Source of the DNA: Dipetalonema caudispina
Taxonomy: Eukaryota > Nematoda > Chromadorea > Rhabditida > Onchocercidae
Direction: 5' to 3'
NCBI GenBank assembly: GCA_013365325.1
Contig: JABVXV010000386.1
Location: 1-53,604 of the forward strand
Length of the DNA stretch: 53,604 bases
The notes beneath the pieces are model-generated. The model was not told the DNA's origin and did not search any database. It saw only the letters and a program-made list of their open reading frames with translations. The translations under genes and the position numbers were made by a program. Shown one piece after another: positions 43,248 through 53,604 of this stretch; position 1 is the first letter of the stretch, and every line of letters begins with the position of its first letter.

Positions 43248-43726
43248 CTCATTTTTACAGTTTGTTATTCACAAATGGTATTATTATTATTTCTTATATC
43301 GTTGGCTCTATACTCTTCGCATTCTTTTTTTCTTTTTTTTTTTTTTTTTTTTAAAGCATAACCTGTCACATTATACCTTCCGGATTTAAAGAAAAGGAAC
43401 AATCATAGCGAACCAAATATGGCATTTTCTTTTTTTTTTCTTTTCTTTTGAAACCATTTTTTAAATTTTTATTTCGTTGGTAATGTATTTTTACGATATG
43501 ATTTCATCGGCAATCACAATTGCATCAGTTTGTTAATGCCGCTTATTGTCGATGGATATGCCGGAAAAGGAAGCCATCAATTTCAGGTTGGCCTTGAGCA
43601 AGATGATGCACACATGCATATATATATATCAGATGCTTTGAATTAGATGATACATGGGACGATATGAGTTTTATGGGTTAGAAATGAGAGATTCAAAATA
43701 TACCCATAGGAAATAGCTAAATTTAA

Positions 43727-43936
43727 AATTTAAGATATACCATTTTGATGTAGTTATGCTTGAAATTCGGGATACATCGGCTTGATGCTATTATGTTTAA
43801 ATTTCGGTTGTACCGGTGTGATGATATAACTACACTCGAAATCCAGATTATACTATTTTGATGTAAGTATGTTAAAATTCAGGATACACCGTTCAAATTT
43901 CGTGATCTATTCATTTGATATTATAATAATGCATGA
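43727..43936. repeat. Diverged tandem array of about 36-42 bp units
   Basis: Unit starts near 43727, 43763, 43799, 43839, 43875 (truncated) and 43895 carry the pattern AAATT(C)GGGATACAC(C)..TTTGATG...TATGTT. A related half unit precedes the array (about 43690-43726) and another follows it (about 43937-43950). Confidence 0.65.
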
Positions 43937-44497
43937 TATTTGAGATATACTTCAACATGTAATCGTGGAGGTATCAAGTCGTAATATTATTAAAGTCAAA
44001 TTCTTTAAGCATATTCAAAACATTGTATTAAAATTCAAATGTCATTTTCTTGTTGATTTATTCTTTTCTAAATGATAGAATGGATGTTATCTCTCTTTTT
44101 TCTTGCATCAATTTCAAATTTTAGCATATTTTTTTCTTTTGTACATTAAATTTTGAAAATTTCAAATATTAAGCCAATTATATTGTACTTATTGGCTTAA
44201 ATAGGTTATAATTTCCAACTTTTATTTAATATATTTTAGAATTCATCACTGCAATTAAAATAAATTCTTGATTGAAATAATACTTCCATTATTTTATTAC
44301 TGGTAACAAATATTTAAAATTAACCTTTAGTCTTAAAAGTAAACAAAATAGCGAAATTTTGATCTGAACTAACACGAATAATAATTCTGCTGTGAAATTG
44401 GCATTCTGATGTATTAGAAAAGAGAAAAGATAATGATGCTTACTACCATTTATAATTATAATTATTCATCAAATATTTGCTTTTTCGGGTAGGAGTT

Positions 44498-44550
44498 ACT
44501 TTCGCGGTGTCATATTCCCGCTGAGTCGTATTTCCGCGGTATCATGCTGT
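44498..44550. repeat. GC-rich 33-bp direct repeat
   Basis: TTCGCGGTGTCATAT (near 44500) recurs 33 bases later as TCCGCGGTATCATGC. The segment carries several CG dinucleotides and stands out sharply from the A+T-rich surroundings. No function is evident. Confidence 0.55.
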
Positions 44551-45510
44551 TTTCATCTTTTTCGTCTACCAATTTCTTTTATCTAAGATTACAAATTAAA
44601 ATGACTGATGTTTGTATTTCTGTTGTTTGTGTAAATCTGTGATTAATTAATTTTATCACTTCATTCCTTTCTCAGTCATTTCTAATATGTTCCTATTAAA
44701 GAGTATAAATGAATGAATGAATTTTTTTTTTTTGATATTAAAATGAATAAAAGAAAAATAAAATTGTGGGAAGTTTTAGTTTTGTGATTCAATTCCAATT
44801 GTTGTCATATATATTTTAGCCTGAAAAGGGTGATGAAAAATATTTAGTAAATTATTTCACTAATATTTTTAATTTCATGACAGATATATATCCCTTGTTT
44901 TTTTCTTTTCTTTTTTCTTTTCAATTCAAACATATTTTTTTAATTGATAATACCCATTAGATATTATTTAGCAAAGAAAGAGGGAAAAAGAACTGGTGAG
45001 TGTTTTTTTTATGGGCATTAATTTTATGGATAAAATAATTTTTTGAAATAATTTCTGGATAAGCTAACAATCAGATCGATGTAAGTTGAATTGGACAAAA
45101 CGATCTATCGAATAATATTGCAAAATGTTTTCAGAAAGATTCATTTATAAGCTTTTAATGTTGTCAATTCTACAAAAGCTACTAATAATGTAAGTAAGGA
45201 TAACTGGAAATAGTTTAATAATTTAAAATGGAAAATATAATCATTTATGTAATGCATTTAAGATAGTATCAGGTAAAAGGAAGAAAATTTATTATTTTAA
45301 TTCAATTGAAGAGAATTTTAAACTGCCAGTTTATTGCTTTCATATTGCAATATTTTTTATTCAATATTTTTAAACATTATTTTATTGCATCAATATTTTC
45401 AAATAAAAAATCCTTGTAAAAAATTAATCCATTCAAGTAAATGAAATGAAATTACTTAAAGAATACCTCAATATAATTTTTTTTTTTCCGATCATCAATT
45501 TATAATTACA

Positions 45511-45760
45511 TAACAACGATAGCAACAATATTAATAATAGTAATAACAATAGTAATTTTAGAGATAATTTATATGATAATAATAACGCTAATAATAATAA
45601 CAATAACAGCAATAACAATAAAAATAATGATAATGATAATGAAAACAATGATAAAGACAATAGTAATAATAAATAGTAGTAACAATAGTAGTAGAAAGGT
45701 TAATAGCAGCGATAACAATGATAATGGTAATAATAATGATAATGACCATTATCATCATAT
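45511..45760. repeat. Imperfect AAT/AAC/GAT trinucleotide tract
   Basis: About 250 bp of mixed ATAATA, AACAAT and GATAAT units. It accounts for Asn-, Ile- and Tyr-rich spurious frames on both strands between 45433 and 45965, which should not be annotated as genes. Confidence 0.9.
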
Positions 45761-46363
45761 TATTGATGCTAATATCAGTGACGGAATCTTTCCTGCAAAA
45801 TATAAACATTTTTTTCTTTTTCCGGTGAAAGGAAAATTGTCGATCGAAAAAAAAAAAAATAGAAATTTTGTTCGATTGTTGAGCTTACTATTGTCCTCGT
45901 CAGTTGTAGACTTTAGTTTTATTACTTCATATAGATTGACGGATAGTAAACGGTTGAATGTATAAGTTGCATATATTTATGAGAAGGAAGAAAGGAATTT
46001 AATTATTTTCAAACTTTATCCATTGAATTTTAATTGCTAAGTCTTTAACTTTTTGAAATTTAATAATTCCCAGAAATCTTTTTTATTGCGATAAATTTGA
46101 TTGTATCAATATTGAATTATAATTACTGTATAATGTTATTTAAAAAATCTTTTTTGAATTTTCTATCAAATATTTTTTTCGAAATTATTTCTCATTCGTT
46201 TTACGACTGATTATTTATTGCTTCTATTTTAAAATTTGATTTCATACCAATAATTTTTATGCTATTTATTTTGAAAAATAAGCGTATTTTCTTTATCATT
46301 TCAAAATATCTTTTTCTTTTTTTTCCTTTTTTTGACTGATTTATTGCAATCTTCAAATTTTAG

Positions 46364-47617
46364 ATGTACTACCAACGACAGTTATGCTTACATTGGTGGC
46401 TTTTCTCTCTGATTATAACTATATTAGCTGATCGTTACGATTTTCAACATCCATCATTAGCATCATCATCATTATCGTCATCATCGTCTTATCTTCGAAG
46501 GCTAACTAACAGAGATGGCTTAACACGTGAACGTGATGGAATGCATCGAATTATGAGTAAGTTATGTAATTTTAATTAAATATTTTACTTTTTTGTAAGA
46601 AATAGGAAGAAATGGAATATGAAGTTAATGATTTATAATCACTAAGTTTATTGTTTTATAATCCAATGTAATGCATTTGAAAACAATAAAAATTTTGAAT
46701 AAGTCTCGAAATAAAATTAACAACAAACTAATTAATTAAGAGTGATGCATTATTTAGCAAGCATTACTTATTATAAAAAGGCCGCAAAAAAAGGTTCATA
46801 AGATATTACCGAATTCATCCAATTTTTTTAATGAATGAAATTAAACTGATGACTTCATCCTATCAATTAATTAGCTACTTAATCAAAATTCTTAACTTAC
46901 AGAAATTTATCATTATGATAATTTGACTGATTGCGAAAGCGCTTGTGAAATACCATGTGGTACAACATACGTGATCCGAAATGACGTCGATGAACGACGA
47001 CAGTTTATTTGCATGCAACGTAAAGCACCCGTTGTTTCAGCATTTATAAATATTAGCACTACCGGAATTATTCCATTTATTTTAGCTGCTGCATTGGTTC
47101 GTTTATTTTTTAAATAAATAAATATTAATAATTAAAAATATTGTAATTCTCATAATGATAAATGGAAAAAAATGATGAACTAAAAAGAAAAGATTAAATT
47201 TTGCTTAAATTTATTCAGATTTTTCCTCAAATATAATTTAGATAAAAATTATACAAAAATCCCTTTAAACCTACAAATATACTGCATGCATTCTATGAAC
47301 CTAAAATATGATGAAATGTATCATCTTATATATTCTAAAATAAAATTTAAATAATTAATTGAAACAATTAACTTCTATTTATACATAATGCTCAGACAGT
47401 GATGCTTCCTACTTAGGTATTCCAGATATTATGCGGTTTGTTGCTAATTACCTGTTGCTGCTGTATTCGTTGCGGTTGCGCATGTTGTCGAAGAATGTGT
47501 CATTCCAGAAATTCATCCAATGATCCATTGGTAAATGGTGAATTTAGGGAAACGCTTGATTCTAAAGATATTGGCTATTTGAAGAAAGAAACTGACAGGA
47601 AGATTATTACTGTATAA
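46364..47617 (+). CDS. Small cysteine-rich single-pass membrane protein (3 exons)
   Basis: Exons 46364-46556, 46903-47096 and 47417-47617 join with GT-AG sites and matching phases (193+194+201 nt) to give 195 residues. TTTTAG abuts the ATG, fitting spliced-leader addition or a cis acceptor. Residues 1-22 look like a signal peptide (hydrophobic LFSLIITIL). A Ser-rich stretch (about 28-42), encoded by an ATC-type repeat, follows. The predicted outer part carries four cysteines (75, 79, 83, 101) and N-glycosylation sequons NLT (71-73) and NIS (114-116). A membrane helix spans about 119-141. Directly after it come CCCC (142-145) and more cysteines (148, 150, 152, 153, 157), a pattern suited to S-palmitoylation, then a charged tail. 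A Cys-rich ectodomain, one helix and juxtamembrane cysteines recall Shisa-like adaptors, but no family was recognised. A remote first exon near 25.9 kb is possible. Confidence 0.8.
46451..46489 (+). repeat. ATC-type microsatellite inside coding exon 1
   Basis: CATCATCATT/GTCATCATC units encode the Ser-rich segment of the membrane protein (ASSSLSSSSSY). This segment is likely to vary in length between isolates. Confidence 0.85.
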
Positions 47618-50600
47618 GTTTATCTTTTTTTTTTAAAAAAAAAAAAAAAAGAGAAAAATTATTTCTTCATTTTGTTTTTGAAAACTTGAAATGCTCATTA
47701 TTATATCCTATTGCATTATACAAAACAAAAATATGTTAAATTTGAATTATTATTTATCAATTTATGTTTTTTAATCTAAAATGTTGTTTGTTATTGATAT
47801 GATTTTTTACCGTTATCATATTACTATTTCAATCTTTTTTTTTTATTATTTGGTAATTAAATGATGAACATATGTATATATGTATTTTAAGGGTTATTAA
47901 ATTAAGTTCGAAGAGCATTATTATTCTTTGAAATTTGTAAAATTTTGCTAACATTAGAATTTGATCAATTCTTAACATTGTATTGTTTAGAAATTTCTTA
48001 TCAAATATTAACACTTCAGGTGACCTTTTGTTGTTGTCCATTCAGGGCCTATGCTTCATTTATGTACATGTGAAGTTAGCTAAGTGGTCATCTATGTCCA
48101 TTTTCTTGAATATCATCACTTCTTATTATTTGTCATCAATCTATTGCTAATCGGTTGAACTGATTATATAATACTTTTTTTTTCTTCCATAATTTTTTTA
48201 AATTTAATGTAAATTATAGAAATGTTGTTAGAAGTTTTCATCTAAGTTCTTCACATTTTTCAATATAAAATGTATTTACTTCTTTTCTATTTACTTATTG
48301 GTCAAATTATCACTGATACAAATTAGTTATACTACGTATCAACTAACTTGAGCGGCTTAGTCACTTACTTCTTTAATGTGCATTGATCTCAAAACTTGAT
48401 CCGATAGCCAAGCTAGGACATTTTAAACACAATTTCAAATCTTAACCATCCATATAATAGTAAAGAATTCAATGTAATTTAATTCTATCTCATTTCTAAC
48501 AATAATTTTATTAACTATACAATTTTCTAATTTCCTTTCAAAGTTTGGCTCATCGGATGATCTTCCATTATTAATTTTCCCCACTGTGTATTTATCCATG
48601 TTATTTAAAATTTTGTTTGCTTTTCAATATTTCTTAATATTTGCCAAAATAGATGATAAATTAATTATACGATAAATATTAAATCATTTCAAATCTTCAA
48701 ATTCAGAACTGAAAATTCCAATGAAGTGATAACTTAAAGATTAAAAAAAAAAGCAAAAAAGAAAAAGAATAAAAATTTGTGAGGAATGCGAAATATTTAA
48801 CACAATACATTAGTCTAAAATATGATGAAACGAAATTGACGAAGGTAATTTATGGCTATGATATGAAATATACATATTAGCAGTCACGCTAACTTATTCT
48901 CATATTTACGGACATACTGAAATACGAGGAAAAAAAAAACCGTATCCGTTAATATGGATATCAAAAAACCGTATTTATTAACATTAAATCAGGATATTAT
49001 TTCTCTTTATCAGAAAAAAGGAAAAAAAATTTACTCATATGCAAAATTGATGTTAACATCGTATCAAAGTTTATTTCATATTGTAAACTTTGTTGTGTGT
49101 TTTTCAATAAAATAATTTATTTTATCAAATTTTTCAGAAAAATATTGCGTAATTTTTTTGAATTTTCTCTTCTTCTGTCTTTCTTTTTTTTTTGCAACTC
49201 TTTTTATCTCTTTAATCAATTTAAATAGCTTTCGTATGATACAAGAGTAAAAGGTTAAAGGTCATGATTCATGAAAAATAACCAATGTCATTTTTTGAAG
49301 CTTTCACTTGTTGTCGGCTTTTTCCTTTTTAATTATATAATTTCTTGCCGTTAGGAATGATATTTTTGAAAGTAATAAATAATATGAATGTTAATAAAAA
49401 TTTCTTCCTTAATTTCCACGAAAATTCTTTTTATTCTTTCAATGGCAATGCTTGTAACAATCATTCATACATTTATGCAAGATATTCAGCGTAAATGACG
49501 TACGTGTATGTATAAATGGAAATGAAAATATATTGCATAGATTAATTAATATAAACGCATTTTCCGCTACTAACCAAAATGTTGTAGAAGTTGAAATGGA
49601 TCGAATCGATCGTAGTTGTTGTAGATGAATTTTGCATTATTAAAACTCAGTTTGTATATTTGCATAGGATAGATTAACATTTGACAATGTCCATTGAAAG
49701 ATTCTTAGCCAAAAGTGTAAATAAATAAATATTCCATTATTAATGGCAATGAATGAGAAATATGACAACTGTGGGAAATTCTGCTTTACAGTATTAAAAA
49801 TTTTTTCTTCCTTTTTGCATTATTAATTTCAGATAGTGTATAAGAAAAATGCGAGAAAGAAAATGTATGGATAAATAATCCTGAAATATACCGGAAAAAG
49901 TATTCAGATGGAAATGATAAGGCAAATATGAGTAAATTAATAAGTCTTTTAAAAGAATATAATTTCAGAGTGATTTCGAATCATTTAGATGTATAATCAA
50001 AAGGTGTTAAGAGCTATTTCAATTCAAATAATAATGATTGTTTTAATTGAACTAATAATAGATATTAGCCCAAGTTAGAGGCAGTTGAAAATTCGAACAT
50101 TGGCTAATGGAAGAGAGGGTTAAAATAAGGGAATTTTTTTTAATTAAGGGAGAGTTAAAATAAGGGAATTTTTTTTAATTACAAGAAGAAAAACTAAAAT
50201 ACTAATGTAAAAAAGAATGTATTTTAATCATTTTTCAAAAGAATCGAATTCATTCAACACAAAAGGAACGATAAATTTGATAAGTAACAGTAGAAAATAA
50301 AGATAAAAAAATTGCAAAAATTGTAGAAACTTTTTTTACGACTCAAATTTCCTAAACTGAAACAAATTTGAAAAATTTCAAATACCGAGCGATATCTATT
50401 TACTCCGAATAGCAAATTTCATATTTCTATTCATGTTCAAATGTATAAGAATATGGTCTCTTTTTTTTTTAAATTTGTTCGAATTTTAAAGAAAAAAATC
50501 TTTAGATAAATTTTTTCTTTATTTGATTACTTCCATTTAAAAAACGTTTTTGAAAAATGAAAGAATGATTTTAATGAGTAAAAATAGCAGATGACTTAAA

Positions 50601-51486
50601 TGATTCTAACATAATAATATTAACTTTACGATACAGATAATTATTGTTTCTGTATTTTTCCATATATGTAATGCAAGGATTATAGAAAATGATTACCGTT
50701 GTTGTTCAATAATTTCATTGTTTATTTCTAATTTCAAACTAATAAATACGCTAATAAGTTACAACAATAAATTTTGTAGTAAATATTAGAGTTAATTAAT
50801 GGTTCCATTAGCAACAGTAGTAGCAATAATAGTGGAAGCGCTGTTAAAGAACACGGAATAAGGAAGAACAAATTACGCAATGTGTATAATTAATTATTGT
50901 AATTATCATAAGCTTCTATTAATATGCAACAAAATGATTTATTTATTTGTTTACTATGAATAACTCATCTCATCACATTTTTTCATAATCACTTTGAGAT
51001 AGATCATTTTACCTAAGGTAAAAGAAGAATGTGATGAGGAAAGAAATTGTTTTCTTAAGTAAACAATATTGAGAGATAAAATTTTTTTGAAAATGAAAAG
51101 TTTATTAAAAAATAAAGCATAAAATCAAAATTTCAATGAGTGAAAAAAAAACTTATCAAAATCTTTATAAAATTCTAGTTAATTCAAGAAAAAATTGTTC
51201 GACTCATCCTTTTAAATTTCCTAGCATTAATTAATGACAAACATTGCTTTTTTTCCTCCTTTCCTTTCAAAAAATGATATTTGAAGATTTATGTAAATTT
51301 TATTCTCAATACATTTAATATAGTATTAGAATAGACTATAAATAAAAGTAATGGCGGTACTATTTACAGTAATTTGTCCGATATACAGTATCGATACTGA
51401 TGAAAGCATCCTGTAGATTTAAAGAGTTGCAGTGATCGCTTATTATATTGTTAAACTATTTGATGTATCAAGAATTATTAATATAA
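47618..51486. other. Spacer between the two plus-strand genes, no gene seen
   Basis: It starts with the 3' region of the membrane-protein gene. No AATAAA is close to the stop; the nearest ones I see are at 48768 and 49106, so the end of that transcript is unclear. The spacer also holds an imperfect 30-bp repeat of AAAACCGTAT type (about 48938-48996) and a 35-bp tandem repeat at 50.1 kb. I see no exon with splice support before about 51.4 kb. Confidence 0.5.
50114..50183. repeat. 35-bp tandem duplication
   Basis: GGGTTAAAATAAGGGAATTT and its poly-T continuation occur twice with a 35-base period (TTAAAATAAGGG starts at 50120 and 50155). The copies are almost identical, so this is a recent duplication. 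Confidence 0.9.
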
Positions 51487-51645
51487 CTGTACTTTTCAAC
51501 CATATATCAAGTACTTATTATCAGTTATTTCCTATACCGCAGCGGTTCTCAGAGTTTAAATTGGTTAGTTGTCTTTCGAGGCAAAAATCATTCATTCTAT
51601 CCAATCAATGGAAATTTCAGCAACATTGTGGGAGGTGATAAGTAT

Positions 51646-53211
51646 ATGATTGCTGAAAACAATTTCGGCATCTTCAATGAACAGTAAGTGCGTATCGCGC
51701 GTAATAGAACTGAAAGTTGATTAATGTATGAAATTTTTTTCTTTTTTTTTTTACTGAAATATGCTTGTTGGATGGAAAATTATCCCTTTTTTAAGTTTGA
51801 GTTCGCAAAATAAATTGGTAGAAATTTCAGCTTGTTTCTACTACAGTAACATTTTCGAAATGCATTATATTTTTAAACTTTACAGAAGATAACGTAATGA
51901 AGTTAGAGAAATTCGAGTTTAACAGAAACTTTGCAAACACTTAAATTTATGGTTAAATATACGCAATATATGTTAATTGGAAGGTATAAAAGCTAAGAAT
52001 GAGTTGGATTATGTTTATTTTTAACTTTTTTTTTTCTACTGCACGGTTAAGTTCATTTTCATCCAACGCTTCGACATCAAAAATGCTTCGACGATTGAAG
52101 CAAAATGTAATGGTAAAGTTGGACATGGCAAAACAAACAGAGTTCGTTTTAGTTTGAAACTGTTTTAGAAATACGATTCTAACTTAAATACATTGTCAAA
52201 TATGTATTGATCGGTGTAACTTAAAACTAGAATTATTAGTGTTTTAATTCTCAATAAATGTTTTGATTACTCTAATATGCATATAATATAATGCAAGGAA
52301 GGAAGATTTACATTACCACAGAATAAGCAAAATTGTTTAGTCACCAAGTATTAGTTGAAAAATAGAAGCTATCGATAATTAAATCTGAAAACTTATTAAG
52401 TGAAAAAATTTGGAAATTCCAAAAAATTTTTGAAAATCTACTTCACAAACTTTTAAAGTTCCGTGATATTGACTTTCAAGAACTTATTATTGATATGCTT
52501 TTTTTTTTTGCTTTACCAAAATTAACATAAACTCATAAATGCTCTCTATACTATTATTATTATCACTATTATTAATATTATTATTATTACTACCATTACC
52601 ATCATTATTATTGTTATTATTATTATTATTAATTATTATTATTATCAATTATTATTATTAATTATTATTATTAATCATTATTATTATTGCTGTAGTTATC
52701 AAATCAGACTAACACATGAGGCATTAGTTGTAATAATTAAGTATTGATACGTAAAGCTTCAGTCAATAACGTCAAAGCCGAGGAAAAAAGCAACACTTAC
52801 TTAATTTCAGGTTTCCAGGTGATGTTACCCGTTCGATTACTTTCTGCGAACAAAGCAAATCGGATGTGGTAGCAATAGTAAAAGCTGTTGAATCGATGAT
52901 TTCAAATTTCAAAGCCACTGGTATGACACCCGCTGATGCAGTAGCCAATGCGTGCAGTGGTTTGGCTGTTAAGACGAAAAATAAAAAAGTAATGATCAAT
53001 TTAATCACTCTGCTACAATATCATGAAAGCAACATTAAGTAGTAAATAAAATATTCACTTCCACCTTAATTATTTAAATCATATTTAATTATTACAGTTC
53101 AATATAGTGATGAAAAACGTCGAAGAAGCATTGGAGGAAATCGCAAAAACCGAACGCTCAACAGCTAAACGAGTGCATACAAGAAATTTTGATTTAAGAG
53201 AAATGATTTAA
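51646..53211 (+). CDS. Small helical protein of unknown family (3 exons, 5' end uncertain)
   Basis: Exons 51646-51683, 52811-52988 and 53098-53211 join at GT-AG sites with consistent phases (38+178+114 nt), giving 109 residues from the ATG at 51646. A TTTCAG at 51615-51620, 25 bases upstream, could take the spliced leader. The protein is mostly helical by composition, has two cysteines (in FCEQ and NACSG), an AVANACSGLAV core and a charged C-terminal part. This model has no signal peptide. The same frame stays open upstream to 51487 with no ATG. An alternative acceptor at 51542 would extend it and join in phase to a short ATG exon (ATG at 51352), so the real N-terminus may be longer. I recognise no family and assign no function. 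Confidence 0.62.
52552..52690. repeat. (ATT)n microsatellite in an intron
   Basis: Imperfect ATT repeats with AATTATTATT palindromic junctions lie inside the 1.1-kb first intron of the small helical protein gene, about 120 bases before the next exon. Confidence 0.9.
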
Positions 53212-53483
53212 AAATTAGTTAAATTTGATGCAAAACTCAAAAGCATATTCAATCACAAAAAACTTCTCGTAACCTCAAATTTACATAAATTACTTTTATC
53301 CATTGTCTACTTTTTTTTTAAAAATTTTGTCTGCCACTTTTATTTGTTTAGCTAGCTTTTTTCATTTTGCTTTCAAATTGTTTGATTATATGCTTGTTGC
53401 AGTAGTATAAGAATTTTAAGTTTCAATAATTTTGAAAATGAAGTTTTACTAAAGTTTCAAAAGTATCGTAAGGGAGGGCATGG
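53212..53483. other. 3' region of the last gene
   Basis: A+T-rich sequence without a coding exon. I see no exact AATAAA after the stop at 53211, so the polyadenylation signal is a variant or lies beyond the window. Confidence 0.5.

Positions 53484-53604
<121 letters not shown>

Larger units (their letters stand above)
25919..46363. other. 20-kb gene desert or giant intron
   Basis: I recognise no complete gene in this stretch. It holds several diverged minisatellites (27.5, 33.1, 37.2, 43.2 and 43.7 kb), ATC, GA and AAT microsatellites, many homopolymers of 10-20 A or T, and a few CRE-like sites. One weak exon-like segment on the minus strand (33535-33693) is treated under findings. The stretch is either intergenic or the first intron of the gene at 46.4 kb. 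Confidence 0.5.

Noticed and set aside
45433..45965. Overlapping open frames on both strands
   Set aside because: Simple AAT/AAC/GAT repeat without stops; low-complexity peptides in every frame.
18703..46363. Transposon or retroelement to explain the gene-poor region
   Set aside because: No transposase or reverse-transcriptase motifs, no long terminal repeats and no clear target-site duplications were seen.
52772..53008. Minus-strand frame of 78 codons with a hydrophobic start
   Set aside because: It is antisense to the plus-strand exon 52811-52988, which joins in phase to exons on both sides.

Overview
The window looks like nuclear DNA of a nematode, most likely a parasitic clade III (filaria-like) species. 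It is very A+T-rich and full of microsatellites. Genes are split by short GT-AG introns with TTTCAG/TTTTAG-type acceptors. Two genes have an acceptor-like site just before the start ATG, as expected for spliced-leader trans-splicing. The species assignment is inference. No bacterial, viral or transposon coding sequence was recognised.

Layout. 1-2.2 kb: an (AAT)n microsatellite and A+T-rich upstream DNA. 2.2-7.9 kb (+): a 12-exon gene for an 839-residue TPR-like protein with an acidic C-terminal 12-residue repeat; its family was not recognised. 8.3 kb and 10.2 kb (-): two tRNA-Tyr(GUA) genes, each with an 18-nt intron. 9.8-18.7 kb (-): a TMTC4-type gene (ER membrane protein plus TPRs). I rebuilt it as 11 phase-consistent exons, 694 residues; the second tRNA-Tyr lies in its last intron. 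18.7-46.3 kb: about 27 kb with almost no coding signal, rich in microsatellites and diverged 27-38 bp tandem repeats. It holds one credible short exon near 25.9 kb and a few bZIP/CRE-like sites. 46.4-47.6 kb (+): a 3-exon gene for a small cysteine-rich single-pass membrane protein. 51.6-53.2 kb (+): a 3-exon gene for a small protein of unknown family whose 5' end is uncertain. The window ends in (TTA)n, the complement of the repeat it starts with.

The genes do not form an obvious pathway. The TPR gene and TMTC4 converge, with a tRNA-Tyr between their 3' ends. TMTC4 acts in the ER membrane and the cysteine-rich protein should pass through the secretory pathway, but nothing links them functionally. 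I see no convincing undescribed multi-gene system. The points most worth checking are the possible giant intron joining the 25.9 kb exon to the 46.4 kb gene, the nested tRNA-Tyr, the inverted TGACGTAT pair at the TMTC4 promoter, the ACGTA cluster at 22.5 kb, and the two lineage-specific-looking small proteins.
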